Assembly: GCF_900116145.1 (NCBI RefSeq)
Contig: NZ_FPAB01000004.1
Span: 631,635-695,634 of the forward strand
Direction: 5' to 3'
Source of the DNA: Streptomyces harbinensis
Lineage (GTDB): Bacteria; Actinomycetota; Actinomycetes; Streptomycetales; Streptomycetaceae
Length of the DNA: 64,000 bases
Made by a program: the position numbers and the translations under genes. Of this stretch, positions 16,490 through 25,252 are shown piece by piece. Numbering within the stretch: the first letter of the stretch is position 1; every line of letters starts with the position of its first letter. Under the pieces are notes generated by a model, which made no database searches, was not told the DNA's origin, and saw only the letters and a list, made by a program, of their open reading frames with translations.

Positions 16490-17890
16490 TTACGGCGCGG
16501 GCTCGGGCGCGGCCTCCGGAGCCGCACCCGGCTCCGGCCTCCGGCCCGCGTGCGTACCCGTGTTCGGGTCCGTGTCCGTGTCCGGGGCCGGGTCCGGCTT
16601 CCCCGGCGGCGCCTGCTCCGCGTCCGGCTCCGGCTCCGGCTCCGGCAGCGTGTACGACCGCAGCGGGCGGTTCACCGCCGCCACCACCCCGACCGCCACC
16701 GCCCCGGCCAGGCCGCCGGTCACCAGCGCCACCGGCGCCGAGGTGAGCGAGGCCACCAGACCGCCCCGGAAGTTGCCCGCCTCGGGCCCCGCCATCCCGA
16801 TGATGTGCTCGACCGACGACACCCGGCCCCGGTACCGGTCCGGCGTCTCCAACTGCACCAGCGCGCCGCGGGTCACCACCGAGATGGTGTCCGCGCCGCC
16901 CGCCACCGCCAGGGCGCCGAGCGCCAGCCACAGCGGCCCGGCCAGCCCGAAGACGGCCAGCGCCAGACCCCACACCAGCGCGGCCGTCAGCTGGACGAGA
17001 CCGGCCCGGCGCAGCCGGGTCACCGTGCCCGAGAACAGCCCCGCCGTGATCCCGCCCACCGCCACGGCGGACAGGAAGAGCCCCAGCGTGCGCGGATCAC
17101 CGTCGAACCGCGCCTCGTTGACCAGCGGGAACAGCGAGATCGGCATGGCCAGCAGGGTCGCGGACAGATCGGTCGCGAAGGATCCCCACAGGGTCGGCCG
17201 CCGCAGGATGAACCCCCACCCGCCGCGCTCCGGCCGCCGTGGCCGCCCACCGGACGCGCCGCCCGCCGCCGGCCGGCCCCCGTCCACCGGCATCGGCGGC
17301 AGCCGGAAGGTGACGGCGAGGGAGACGACGAGGGCGGCGGCCTGGCACCCGTACGCCGCCGGGAAGTCCCAGCGGGCCAGCAGTAGCCCGGCCAGCGCGG
17401 GCCCGGCCAGCATCGAGACCTGGAAGGCCATGCCCTGGAGCGCGAGCCCCGCGGCCAGCTGATCGGACGGCAGCAGCCGCACCGGGAACGTACGCCGGGC
17501 GGGCGCCCCCAGCGCGCTCGCCCCGGCAGCCGCCCCGACCAGGGCCAGAAGCAGCAGCACCGACCGGTTGCCGGCCAGCGCCTGCCCGAGCAGCGCCAGC
17601 GCGGCCAGCAGATGCACGGCCGTGGTGGCGCGCACCAGCGTCCTGCGGTCCATCGCGTCCGCGAGCGAGCCGCCGGCCAGTCCGCAGACCAGCGCGGGCC
17701 CGGCGGTGGCCAGACCGATCGCCCCGGTCCACAGCGGACTGCGGGTCAGCTCCCACACCTGCGCCAGAACGGCGACGGTGGCGATCTGGTGGCCGGCCGA
17801 GCCGAGCGAGGCGCCGATCCCCAGCGCGCGGAAGGGCCGGCTGGTGCGCAGCGGGCGCAGATCGAGGAACCGTATCCGCCTCCCGCTCAC
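16490..17890 (-). CDS. Major facilitator superfamily transporter
   Basis: A 466-residue MFS efflux-type protein with about 12 membrane segments. Phrases such as RALGIGASLGSAGHQIATVAV near the start, LADAMDRRTLVR (motif A-like) near residue 75 and APARRTFPVRLL fit the EntS/tetracycline-type family. The C-terminal 50 residues are proline-, glutamate- and aspartate-rich and cytoplasmic. The GTG start at 17890 overlaps the MarR gene stop by four bases, so the pump is coupled to and probably controlled by that repressor. Substrate unknown. Confidence 0.9.
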   Translation of the reverse strand: MSGRRIRFLDLRPLRTSRPFRALGIGASLGSAGHQIATVAVLAQVWELTRSPLWTGAIGLATAGPALVCGLAGGSLADAMDRRTLVRATTAVHLLAALALLGQALAGNRSVLLLLALVGAAAGASALGAPARRTFPVRLLPSDQLAAGLALQGMAFQVSMLAGPALAGLLLARWDFPAAYGCQAAALVVSLAVTFRLPPMPVDGGRPAAGGASGGRPRRPERGGWGFILRRPTLWGSFATDLSATLLAMPISLFPLVNEARFDGDPRTLGLFLSAVAVGGITAGLFSGTVTRLRRAGLVQLTAALVWGLALAVFGLAGPLWLALGALAVAGGADTISVVTRGALVQLETPDRYRGRVSSVEHIIGMAGPEAGNFRGGLVASLTSAPVALVTGGLAGAVAVGVVAAVNRPLRSYTLPEPEPEPDAEQAPPGKPDPAPDTDTDPNTGTHAGRRPEPGAAPEAAPEPAP

Positions 17891-18399
17891 GACGACGGCT
17901 CGTCGAGGTGGTCGAGGATGCGTTCCTTCATGGAGCGCCGCTGAAGGGCGCGGGCCAGGGCGAGGGCCGCCTCGCTCAGCGGGTGCGGCAGTTCGTCGTC
18001 CAGTTCGGCGACCACCGCCTTGGTGGCGCGCCACTCCGCCTCCAGGAACGGCACCAGGGCGCGCCCCCGTTCGGTGAGGGTGATCCGGCGGGTCCTGGCG
18101 TCCTCGTCGCCCGGCGCGGAGTCGATCAGCCCCTCGCGGCGCATGGCGGTGAGGGTCTGGCTGAGCGCCGAGTGCGAGCGGTCCAGGGAGGCGGCCAGTT
18201 CCCGGATGGTGAGCGGTCCGGTGTGCGCGAGCCGGATCAGCGGATAGGCGAAGCGCGGCCGTACCCCGTGGATGCCGCGCAGCGCGTACACCTCGCCGAT
18301 CTCGTCGTCCATGGCGCGGAACAGCTGGTGCAGCGGCACCCAGCGGTCCGGTTCCGCGGTCGGGTCGTCGCCGGGCGGGGGAGGGGGAGAAGATGTCAC
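17887..18399 (-). CDS. MarR-family transcriptional regulator
   Basis: A 170-residue winged-helix repressor with the recognition segment TIRELAASLDRSHSALSQTL and the wing region DEDARTRRITLTERG. It is followed by an overlapping MFS pump gene, the classic arrangement for repressor-controlled efflux. The GTG at 18399 is chosen because TACATT, a good -10 hexamer, lies six bases upstream, indicating a leaderless message; an ATG at 18447 would add 16 residues that read across the operator-like repeats. The two ACAGCGCT boxes overlap this start and suggest autoregulation. Confidence 0.85.
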   Translation of the reverse strand: MTSSPPPPPGDDPTAEPDRWVPLHQLFRAMDDEIGEVYALRGIHGVRPRFAYPLIRLAHTGPLTIRELAASLDRSHSALSQTLTAMRREGLIDSAPGDEDARTRRITLTERGRALVPFLEAEWRATKAVVAELDDELPHPLSEAALALARALQRRSMKERILDHLDEPSS

Positions 18400-18419
18400 A
18401 GCGCTAATGTAACAGCGCT
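18398..18419. promoter_or_regulatory. Operator-like direct repeat at the marR start
   Basis: ACAGCGCT occurs twice, 14 bases apart, with the -10-like hexamer TACATT of the minus strand between the copies. AGCGCT is itself palindromic. A protein bound here would cover the promoter and start codon of the MarR-MFS operon. Confidence 0.6.
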
Positions 18420-18552
18420 TGTGCATTGCCGGGGCGTTTCCCCGCACCCCGTTCGCCCGGCGCCGGCCACCGCCCGGCCGGCCGCCCCGTCCGACCGCTC
18501 CCCGTTAGGATCCAGCGGGAATGGACGGGTATGGAAGGGCAGGTGCACAGCC

Positions 18553-19410
18553 ATGAAGTACCGCAGCATCGGAGCGGTCGAGGTCTACGAGATCGGACTC
18601 GGCGCGATGCCGATGTCGATCGAGGGACGCCCCGAGGACGAGAGCCGGTCGATCGCCACGATCCACGCCGCGCTGGACGCGGGCGTCACCCTCATCGACA
18701 CCGCCGACGCCTACTCCCTGGGCGACGCGGAGGACGCGGGCCACAACGAATCGCTCATCGCCCGGGCCCTGGCCGGGCATCCGCGCCGCGACGAGGTGCT
18801 GGTCGCCACCAAGGGCGGGCACACCCGGCCGGGCGGCGGCGCGTGGGGGCTGAACGGCTCCCCCGCGTATCTGCGCCGCGCCTGTGAGGCGTCGCTGCGC
18901 CGGCTCGGCGTGGAGGCGATCGGCCTGTACCAGTTCCACCGGCCGGATCCGTCCGTGCCGTACGCCGAATCGATCGGCGCGCTCGCCGATCTGCTGGACG
19001 AGGGCAAGATCCGGATGGCGGGCATCTCGAACGCCGACCCCGAGCAGATCGAGCAGGCCAACGCCATCCTGGGCGGACGGCTGATGGCGGTGCAGAACCA
19101 GTTCTCGCCGGCCTTCCGCTCCAGCGAACCCGAACTCGACCTCTGTACGGAGCTGGGCATCGCGTTCCTGCCGTGGAGCCCGCTGGGCGGCATCGCCCGG
19201 GCCGGAGAACTCGGCTCGCGCTTCGCCCCGTTCGCGCGGATCGCCCGCGACCGCGGGGTGAGCCCGCAGCAGGTGTGCCTGGCCTGGATGCTGGCGAAGT
19301 CCCCGGTGGTCATCCCGATCCCCGGCGCCAGCCGCCCGGAGACCATCACCGACTCGGCGGCGGCCTCCGGACTGCGGCTGACCGAGGACGAACTGGCCCA
19401 GCTCGACTGA
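18553..19410 (+). CDS. Aldo/keto reductase
   Basis: A 285-residue NADPH-dependent carbonyl reductase with a TIM-barrel fold. The catalytic tetrad is visible: Asp and Tyr in DTADAYSLG, Lys in VATKGGH, His in YQFHRPD. The C-terminal coenzyme region includes PIPGASRPETI. Length is slightly short of the usual 310-330 residues. TTAGGAT at about 18505 may be the -10 of its promoter. It is divergent from the MarR gene, so it could also be read by that regulator. A FAH-fold hydrolase gene follows 66 bases later. Confidence 0.9.
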   Translation: MKYRSIGAVEVYEIGLGAMPMSIEGRPEDESRSIATIHAALDAGVTLIDTADAYSLGDAEDAGHNESLIARALAGHPRRDEVLVATKGGHTRPGGGAWGLNGSPAYLRRACEASLRRLGVEAIGLYQFHRPDPSVPYAESIGALADLLDEGKIRMAGISNADPEQIEQANAILGGRLMAVQNQFSPAFRSSEPELDLCTELGIAFLPWSPLGGIARAGELGSRFAPFARIARDRGVSPQQVCLAWMLAKSPVVIPIPGASRPETITDSAAASGLRLTEDELAQLD

Positions 19411-19476
19411 CGGGCCGCGCGGCCCACCGGCCCACCGGACCACCGAACCACGACCCACTGGAGCTGAGCACCCCCC

Positions 19477-20337
19477 ATGCGACTGATGCGCATAGGCGAA
19501 CCGGGGCACGAGCGCCCCGTCCTGGCCGCCACGGACGGCACCCGCCACTACGACCTGCGCGGCGTCACGGCCGACATCGACGGTGCCTTCCTGGCGGAGC
19601 TGACCCGCGACCCCTCCGTCGTCCCCGACCCGTCCGCCCTGCCCGAGACCGGCATCGAGGGGGAGCGGATCGGCGCCCCGGTCGCCCGCCCCTCGGCGGT
19701 GCTGTGCATCGGGCAGAACTACGCGGCGCACGCCGCCGAGTCGGGCGCGGAACCGCCGGAGTGGCCGATCCTCTTCTACAAGTCGCCGAACACGGTCGTC
19801 GGCCCGTACGACGAGGTGTTCATCCCGCGCGGCTCGCGCACCACCGACTGGGAGGTCGAACTGGCCGTCGTCATCGGCCGGCGCGCCCGCTACCTGGAGG
19901 GCCCGGAGGACGCCCTCGCGCACATCGCGGGCTACACCATCGCCAACGACGTCTCGGAGCGCACGTACCAGCGCGAGGAGTCCGGCGGGCAGTGGTCCAA
20001 GGGCAAGAGCTGCGAGACGTTCAACCCGCTCGGCCCGGTGCTGGTCACCCCGGACGAGGTGCCCGACCCGCAGGACCTCGCCCTGCGCTCGTGGGTCAAC
20101 GGCGAGCCCCGGCAGGACTCGAACACCTCCGACATGATCTTCTCGGTGGCCCATCTGGTGCACCATCTGTCGCAGTACCTGGTGCTGGAGCCGGGCGATG
20201 TGATCAACACCGGGACGCCGCAGGGCGTCGCCATGTCGGGCCGGTTCCCGTACCTGGCGGCCGGGGACGTGATGGAACTGGAGATCGCGGGACTGGGGCG
20301 GCAGCGCAGCCCGCTGCGGGCCGCCCCGTCATCGTGA
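19477..20337 (+). CDS. Fumarylacetoacetate hydrolase-family protein
   Basis: A 286-residue member of the FAH superfamily, which cleaves or isomerises C-C bonds of 2-oxo acids using a divalent metal. The N-terminal 60 residues form the small domain; the catalytic domain starts at about 66 (CIGQNYAAHA) and shows the metal-binding acidic residues in DWEVELAVVIG, the phrase YTIANDVSERTYQ and the C-terminal INTGTPQGVAMS. Typical roles are in aromatic catabolism (fumarylpyruvate hydrolase, 2-hydroxyhepta-2,4-diene-1,7-dioate isomerase) or oxaloacetate handling; the substrate cannot be told here. Confidence 0.9.
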   Translation: MRLMRIGEPGHERPVLAATDGTRHYDLRGVTADIDGAFLAELTRDPSVVPDPSALPETGIEGERIGAPVARPSAVLCIGQNYAAHAAESGAEPPEWPILFYKSPNTVVGPYDEVFIPRGSRTTDWEVELAVVIGRRARYLEGPEDALAHIAGYTIANDVSERTYQREESGGQWSKGKSCETFNPLGPVLVTPDEVPDPQDLALRSWVNGEPRQDSNTSDMIFSVAHLVHHLSQYLVLEPGDVINTGTPQGVAMSGRFPYLAAGDVMELEIAGLGRQRSPLRAAPSS

Positions 20338-20446
20338 TGGCCGTCACCCGTTAGGGTGAGGAATCCCCGAACGCCGCCCGATTTGAACGATCTTGGCGGG
20401 ATTCCCGGGGGGAAGCGCGAGGTGACGCCTGGTTAGGTTGGGCGCC

Positions 20447-20644
20447 ATGGCTTCCCCCCACGTGATCAAAGTCCGCTTCGACGGCGGGCCCCGTCACGGC
20501 CGGACGATCGATCTCGTCATCACCGGCCATGTGCCGCTGATGCTCTCCGGCCAGCCGGGCAGCACCGGCCTGTACGAACTGCGCTGCACCGAGGGCCGGG
20601 GCACCCGCTACACCTGGATCGACGACCTGCCGGTGCGCCGCTGA
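20447..20644 (+). CDS. Small conserved-type hypothetical protein
   Basis: A 65-residue basic protein (VIKVRFDGGPRHGRTIDLV at the start, YTWIDDLPVRR at the end), predicted mostly beta. TTAGGT ends ten bases before the ATG, typical of a leaderless actinobacterial message, and codon use is normal for the region. I do not recognise a function. It has no membrane segment or cysteines. Confidence 0.7.
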   Translation: MASPHVIKVRFDGGPRHGRTIDLVITGHVPLMLSGQPGSTGLYELRCTEGRGTRYTWIDDLPVRR

Positions 20645-20673
20645 CCCCCGCGCCTCCGCCGGGCGGTGCGGAG

Positions 20674-20712
20674 GTCAGCGGCTCCCCGGTGAGCGGCTCC
20701 CCGGTCAGCGGC
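20674..20712. repeat. 15-base tandem repeat at the end of the ABC permease gene
   Basis: GTCAGCGGCTCCCCG, GTGAGCGGCTCCCCG and GTCAGCGGC run head to tail. The last copy contains the stop codon of the permease gene, so the repeat lies in its 3' untranslated region. Confidence 0.6.
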
Positions 20713-21496
20713 CCAGCACCCGGTAGCGGCGCAGGGCCGCCGGTACGGCCAGGGCGAGCAGGAGCAGCGGCCACAGCACGGCGAGCAGCACGGGATGCCC
20801 CGCCGGCCAGGAGGTGCCCTGCCAGGCGGGGTTGCCGAACAGTTCGCGGACGGCGCCGGCGGTGGCCGACATCGGGTTCCACTCGGCGATCGCGCCGAGC
20901 CAGCCCGGCATGGTGGCGGGCGAGGTGAAAGCGCTGGAGAGGAAACCCACCGGCCACACCAGCATCTGGACGGTCTGCACCATCTCCGGCCGCCCGGCCA
21001 CCAGACCGAGCCAGATCCCGGCCCACAGCATCGCGAACCGCAGCAGGAGCAGCAGCCCCACGGCGGCCAGCGCCTGGGCCGGGCCGCCGTGCCAGCGCCA
21101 GCCGATGGCCAGTCCGGCGCCGAGCATCACCAGCAGGCCGGCCGCCGAGCTGAGCATGTCGAGCAGACTGCGGCCGATCAGGAACGACGAGGGGGCGATC
21201 GGCATCGACCGGAACCGGTCGAGTATCCCTCGGTCGATGTCCTGGGTGAGCGCGACCATGGTGCTCTCCAGGCCGAACGCCATGGTGAGCGCCAGCATCC
21301 CGGGCACCAGGAAGTCCTGGTAGTCCCCGCCGCCGGGCACGGATATGCCGCCGCCGATGAGGTAGGCGAACATCACCAGCAGCATCACCGGGAAGAGCAG
21401 CGCGGTGGCGACCTGGCCGGGCTGCCGGGCCCAGTGGGCCAGACCCCGGCGGGTCATGGTCAGCGAGTCGGTCCACACGCGGGCGTACGGGGTCAT
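20705..21496 (-). CDS. ABC-2 type transporter permease, DrrB-like
   Basis: A 263-residue membrane protein with six hydrophobic segments and the ABC2_membrane phrase [20 protein letters not shown] near residue 85. It pairs with the ATPase encoded just upstream, whose stop overlaps its ATG (ATGA). DrrAB-like pairs export daunorubicin and other drugs or lipids. The operon is divergent from a PadR regulator gene with clear operators between them, so export is probably induced by a toxic ligand. Confidence 0.92.
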   Translation of the reverse strand: MTPYARVWTDSLTMTRRGLAHWARQPGQVATALLFPVMLLVMFAYLIGGGISVPGGGDYQDFLVPGMLALTMAFGLESTMVALTQDIDRGILDRFRSMPIAPSSFLIGRSLLDMLSSAAGLLVMLGAGLAIGWRWHGGPAQALAAVGLLLLLRFAMLWAGIWLGLVAGRPEMVQTVQMLVWPVGFLSSAFTSPATMPGWLGAIAEWNPMSATAGAVRELFGNPAWQGTSWPAGHPVLLAVLWPLLLLALAVPAALRRYRVLGR

Positions 21497-22494
21497 GCGG
21501 GCGTCTCCGTTTCCGTGTCCGATGCCGAGTCCGAGTCCGTCGGGCCGGGGCGGTCGGCCGGTGCCGCCGGGCCGGCGCCGTTCCCGGTGAGGGTGAGGAA
21601 GACCTCGTCGAGAGTCGGGCGGCGCAGGGCGACGTCCTGGGCCTCGACGTCGGCCGCCGTCAGCGCGGTGACGGTCGCGGTCAGCGCCGCCAGCCGGTCG
21701 GGCGCGGCCCGGCTGACCAGCCGGCGGTCGGCGTCCGTCACGGTCCCGCCGACGACGGCCGCCGCCCGGTCCAGCTGGGCGGGGTCCCGCACGACGATGT
21801 CGATGCGGTCGGCGCCGGCCCGGGTCTTGAGGCTGTCGGCGGTGCCGTCCGCGATGCACCGGCCCCGGTCGATCACCGAGATCCGGTGGGCGAGCTGGTC
21901 GGCCTCCTCCAGGTACTGGGTGGTGAGCAGCACGGTGGTGCCGGCGCCGGTGAGCCGGCGGACCGCCTGCCAGACCTCGGCCCGGCCGCGCGGGTCGAGG
22001 CCGGTGGTGGGCTCGTCCAGGAACAGCACCTTCGGGTGGGTGATGAGGGAGGCGGCGAGGTCGAGGCGGCGGCGCATGCCGCCGCTGTAGGTGCGCACCG
22101 GGCGGTCGCCGGTGTCCTCCAGCGAGAACTCGGCGAGCAGTCCGGCGGCCCGGCGGGCGGCGCCCGGTCCGCCGAGGTGGTGGAGGCGGCCGAACAGCTC
22201 CAGGTTCTGCCGCCCGCTGAGCCCTTCGTCCAGCGCGGCGTGCTGGCCGACCAGGCCGATCCGGCGCCGTACCTCGTCGGGGGCGCGGCCGACGTCGTGG
22301 CCGGCCACCTCCGCCAGACCGGCGGTGGGCCGCAGCAGGGTGGTGAGGATGCGGACGGCGGTGGTCTTGCCCGCACCGTTGGGCCCGAGCACGGCGTGCA
22401 CCGTGCCCTCGGCGACGGTGAGGTCCAGCCCGTCGAGGGCGCGGTGGGTTCCGAAGGTTCTGACGAGGTCGCGGACTCTGATCATCTGCCTCAC
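21493..22494 (-). CDS. Daunorubicin-resistance-type ABC ATPase, DrrA-like
   Basis: A 333-residue ATPase: Walker [10 protein letters not shown], signature YSGGMRRRL, Walker [16 protein letters not shown], then the C-terminal DrrA-type domain ending in [15 protein letters not shown], after which a 30-residue acidic and proline-rich tail follows. The GTG at 22494 gives the longest product; ATG at 22485, preceded by GAGTGAGG, is equally possible. Two operator half-sites of the neighbouring PadR regulator begin two bases upstream of the GTG. Confidence 0.92.
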   Translation of the reverse strand: MRQMIRVRDLVRTFGTHRALDGLDLTVAEGTVHAVLGPNGAGKTTAVRILTTLLRPTAGLAEVAGHDVGRAPDEVRRRIGLVGQHAALDEGLSGRQNLELFGRLHHLGGPGAARRAAGLLAEFSLEDTGDRPVRTYSGGMRRRLDLAASLITHPKVLFLDEPTTGLDPRGRAEVWQAVRRLTGAGTTVLLTTQYLEEADQLAHRISVIDRGRCIADGTADSLKTRAGADRIDIVVRDPAQLDRAAAVVGGTVTDADRRLVSRAAPDRLAALTATVTALTAADVEAQDVALRRPTLDEVFLTLTGNGAGPAAPADRPGPTDSDSASDTETETPA

Positions 22495-22495
22495 T

Positions 22496-22565
22496 CTTCA
22501 AGTTTGATTAGTCGGGCGCGGCTCGCCGAGGGTAGGGCAGCGAAACCCGCTAGTCAAATTTGAAG
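22496..22565. promoter_or_regulatory. PadR operator pair between drrA-like and padR genes
   Basis: CTTCAAGTTTGATTAG at 22496-22511 and CTAGTCAAATTTGAAG at 22550-22565 are inverted copies matching at 14 of 16 positions. Each contains a TCAARTTTGA core that is itself palindromic. They flank the shared intergenic promoter region. Confidence 0.75.
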
Positions 22566-22631
22566 AGACGGAGCAATGAGAGACTGCGCACTGATACACC
22601 CCGGACGATTTCCGCAACAGGAGGGCGTGTG

Positions 22632-23255
22632 ATGTCGGTCATCCGGCTGCTGGTGCTGGGCTCGGTCCGCCAGCACGGGCGGGCCCACGGGTACCAGGTG
22701 CTCAGCGATCTGGAGTTCTGGGGCGCCCACGAGTGGTCCAACGCCAAGCCGGGCTCGATCTACCACGCGCTGAAGAGCATGGCGAAGCAGGGTCTGCTGG
22801 TCGCGCACGAGGCCGCCCCCTCTCCGGCCGGGGGCCCGCCGCGCACCGAGTACGAGGTGACCGCCGCCGGCGACGAGGCCTTCTTCGACCTGCTGCGGCA
22901 CGCGCTGCGCGCCCACGACGAGCGGATCGACGTGCTGACCGCCGGGGTCGGCTTCCTGGTCGATCTGCCGCGCGCGGAGGCCATCGCCCTGCTGCGGGAG
23001 CGGGTGGCCGCGCTGGAGGCGTGGCGCGCGGAGGTCCGCACGCACTGGAGCCCGCCGGACGACACCCCCGAGCAGTGGGGGCACATCGGCGAGATCATGC
23101 GGCTGTGGGTGCACACCTCCTCGACCGACGAGGAGTGGACGCGCGGGCTGATCGCGCGCCTGGAGGCGGGCGCGTACGTCTTCGCGGGCGAGGGCGAGCG
23201 GCAGCAGGACGTGCTCCCGCCCGGGGTGCCGAACCCGTACGCGAAGGGGGACTGA
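22632..23255 (+). CDS. PadR-family transcriptional regulator
   Basis: A 207-residue regulator. Residues 1-85 form the PadR winged helix (IRLLVLGSVRQHGRAHGYQV, SIYHALKSMAKQGLL), and the rest is the helical Vir_act_alpha_C-type dimerisation domain. It is divergent from the DrrAB-like transporter and most likely represses both. ATG 22632 is preferred because it starts exactly at the conserved domain; an upstream in-frame ATG at 22560 lies inside the operator and is unlikely. Confidence 0.9.
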   Translation: MSVIRLLVLGSVRQHGRAHGYQVLSDLEFWGAHEWSNAKPGSIYHALKSMAKQGLLVAHEAAPSPAGGPPRTEYEVTAAGDEAFFDLLRHALRAHDERIDVLTAGVGFLVDLPRAEAIALLRERVAALEAWRAEVRTHWSPPDDTPEQWGHIGEIMRLWVHTSSTDEEWTRGLIARLEAGAYVFAGEGERQQDVLPPGVPNPYAKGD

Positions 23256-23259
23256 GCCC

Positions 23260-24204
23260 TCAGCCCCCGCCGCCCAGCAGGGTGTGCCACAGCCGGCTCA
23301 GCAGCTCGCGCGACTCGGCGGGCGGCAGCGCGGCGTCCGAGAGCCGGTCGAGGACGGCCTGGTACGAGGCCACGTCCTCCCGCTTGTCCAGATACAGCGC
23401 GCCGGTGAGCTGCTCGACGTACGCCACGTCCGACAACTCGCGCTCGGCGAACCGCAGCACCGTGAACGCGCCGCTCTCCGCGACGTGCCCGCCGTGCGCG
23501 AACGGCACCACCTGGAGGGTGATGTGCGGCAGTTCGGAGAACTCCAGCAGCAGCTTGATCTGGTCCGCCATGACCTGCCTGCCGCCGTACCCGCGGTGCA
23601 GCGCCGCCTCGTCCAGGACGCAGTGCAGCTGCGGCGCCTGCTCGCTGAACAGCAGCTTCTGGCGCTGCATGCGCAGTTCGACCCGGCGCTCGATCTCGGC
23701 GCGCGGCGGGCCGCCCCGGTGGCCGCTGATGATGACGGCCTCGGCGTACGCCTCGGTCTGGAGCAGGCCGTGCACGAACTGCACCTCGTAGGTGGCGATC
23801 CGGGCGGCCGCCGCCTCCAGGCCGACGTAGGTCTGGAACCAGCCCGGCAGCACGTCGTTGTAGCTGTGCCACCAGCCGGCGTGGCCGGAGGAACGCGCGA
23901 GGCCGAGCAGCGATTCGCGCTCGGCCTCGTCGACCACCCCGTACAGCGTCAGCAGATCGGCCACGTCCCGCTGCTTGAAGCTGACCCGCCCCAGTTCCAT
24001 CCGGCTGATCTTGGACTCGGAGGCGCGGATCGAGTATCCGGCGGCTTCCCTGGTGACCCCTCGGGACTCGCGCAGCCGTCGCAGCTGTGAACCCAGCAGG
24101 ATCCGGCGGACCATCGAGCCGCTGTCGTCTCGCTCGGCCATGGGCATGCTGGCGGCGCCCCCTGTGCTGTGCGGCCTGATTGTGGTGGTGGTCGGTGTGG
24201 TCAT
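23260..24204 (-). CDS. XRE-family regulator with DUF5753 domain
   Basis: A 314-residue actinobacterial regulator. An N-terminal helix-turn-helix (LRESRGVTREAAGYSIRASE with KISRMELGR, residues about 40-80) is followed by the DUF5753 domain, which in this family ends in a conserved LTGALYLDKREDV region. Such regulators work with DUF397 proteins and HATPase proteins in the WhiJ/AbaA-like developmental systems of streptomycetes. Here the ATPase gene is divergent at 24421 and a DUF397 gene lies at 28242. The ATG at 24204 has GTGGAGG nine bases upstream. A 12-base perfect palindrome sits in the promoter gap. Confidence 0.9.
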   Translation of the reverse strand: MTTPTTTTIRPHSTGGAASMPMAERDDSGSMVRRILLGSQLRRLRESRGVTREAAGYSIRASESKISRMELGRVSFKQRDVADLLTLYGVVDEAERESLLGLARSSGHAGWWHSYNDVLPGWFQTYVGLEAAAARIATYEVQFVHGLLQTEAYAEAVIISGHRGGPPRAEIERRVELRMQRQKLLFSEQAPQLHCVLDEAALHRGYGGRQVMADQIKLLLEFSELPHITLQVVPFAHGGHVAESGAFTVLRFAERELSDVAYVEQLTGALYLDKREDVASYQAVLDRLSDAALPPAESRELLSRLWHTLLGGGG

Positions 24205-24295
24205 GCGGTCGGCCCTCCACGTCGGACTGGGTGAAGTCTGCCATCTTCGGGCTTCATTCGGTGGTGGGTTGATTACAGTCAATCGATTTTTGAAC

Positions 24296-24307
24296 ATGCA
24301 CGTGCAT
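24296..24307. promoter_or_regulatory. Palindrome ATGCACGTGCAT between XRE and ATPase genes
   Basis: ATGCACGTGCAT is a perfect 12-base palindrome, and a further TTGCAT half-site lies nine bases on. The same TGCACGTGCA core occurs upstream of the DUF397 gene at 28564-28573, suggesting one regulator reads both. Confidence 0.6.
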
Positions 24308-24420
24308 CTGCCCTTGCATTCGACGAGGGCGTTGGGAAGCATGAGGACCACGCGCTGGGAACCGGTGCGTCTGTACGAGCCTGCCCGGACCGCCGCCGCC
24401 GTGAGAGCCAGGAGTGCCGC

Positions 24421-24867
24421 ATGGGGAACGACACGACGCCCGTGCTCGATGTTTTAGGGCCATCGTTCCCCGCCCTCGGCACCCGCTCCGTGGCCGGAAG
24501 TGGCACCCTCGCCCTGCCGGACCGGCCCGAATCGGTCCGCAGCGCCCGTGACTTCACCCGCAGCACGCTGGGCTTCTGGCGGCTGGGCGAACAGTACGAC
24601 GCGGTGTCGCTCGTCGTCTCCGAACTGGTCACCAACGCCCTGCGGTACGGGCGTCCCGCGGTCGAACTGGAGCTGACGCGCGGCAGTCACCGGCTGGTGT
24701 GCGCCGTGCGCGACGCCAGCCCCCGGGCGCCGCGGCTGGGCGAACCGGACGAGAACGCCGAATCGGGGCGCGGTCTCCAGCTGGTGGAGTGTTTCAGCGA
24801 CGGCTGGGGCTGGCGCCACCGGACGGAGAGCGGCGGCAAAGTGGTCTGGGCGGTCTTCCGCATCTGA
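24421..24867 (+). CDS. HATPase-domain regulatory protein (anti-sigma-factor-like)
   Basis: A 148-residue GHKL-fold ATP-binding protein like RsbW/SpoIIAB and AbaA-locus proteins. The N box is SELVTNALRYG, the G1 region VRDASP and the G2 region ESGRGLQLVE. Such stand-alone proteins bind or phosphorylate sigma or anti-sigma-antagonist partners. It is divergent from a DUF5753 regulator, the usual arrangement of the developmental trios. There is no adjacent sigma factor; the SigB-type factor at 43706 is distant. Confidence 0.88.
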   Translation: MGNDTTPVLDVLGPSFPALGTRSVAGSGTLALPDRPESVRSARDFTRSTLGFWRLGEQYDAVSLVVSELVTNALRYGRPAVELELTRGSHRLVCAVRDASPRAPRLGEPDENAESGRGLQLVECFSDGWGWRHRTESGGKVVWAVFRI

Positions 24868-24880
24868 CAGAGTCCTCCGC

Positions 24881-25180
24881 ATGACCATGCTGAGGATGAT
24901 TGTCGTACTGGGGGTGCTGGTCGCGGGGTTCGCCGTGACCGGCTGTTCCGGTGGCGGGGACGACAGCTGCGAGACCGAGGAGGTCGGCTCGGTCGCCGCA
25001 CCCGGGCGGTCCTCCGGCGGTTCGGGGGGCGGCGGCCGGGGCGGGGGCCGCTACCGGCCCGGCGGGACCAGCACCTCGGGCGGCGGAGGCGGCAGCGCGC
25101 GACAGGACTGCCCCGACCCCACGCCCCGCGCCACCCCGGCGCCCACGTTCGTGCCCACCGTCCCGGCGCCCGCGCGGTAG
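24881..25180 (+). CDS. Small glycine-rich putative lipoprotein
   Basis: A 99-residue product with a hydrophobic signal segment (MIVVLGVLVAGFAVTGC) ending in a lipobox, a central run rich in glycine and serine, and a proline- and threonine-rich end (DPTPRATPAPTFVP). No fold is recognisable. It begins 13 bases after the ATPase gene and may be co-transcribed. Cysteines at about 36 and 77 could pair. Confidence 0.65.
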   Translation: MTMLRMIVVLGVLVAGFAVTGCSGGGDDSCETEEVGSVAAPGRSSGGSGGGGRGGGRYRPGGTSTSGGGGGSARQDCPDPTPRATPAPTFVPTVPAPAR

Positions 25181-25252
25181 GGCGCGGCGCGGAGCGCGGG
25201 AGCGGCAGGAAATCGCTGGTCGGACGCTCCGCGCCTGTGCCAGGGTCACCGG

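Noticed and set aside
20674..20712. A CRISPR or attachment-site repeat
   Set aside because: Units are 15 bases, directly tandem without spacers, and only two and a half copies long.
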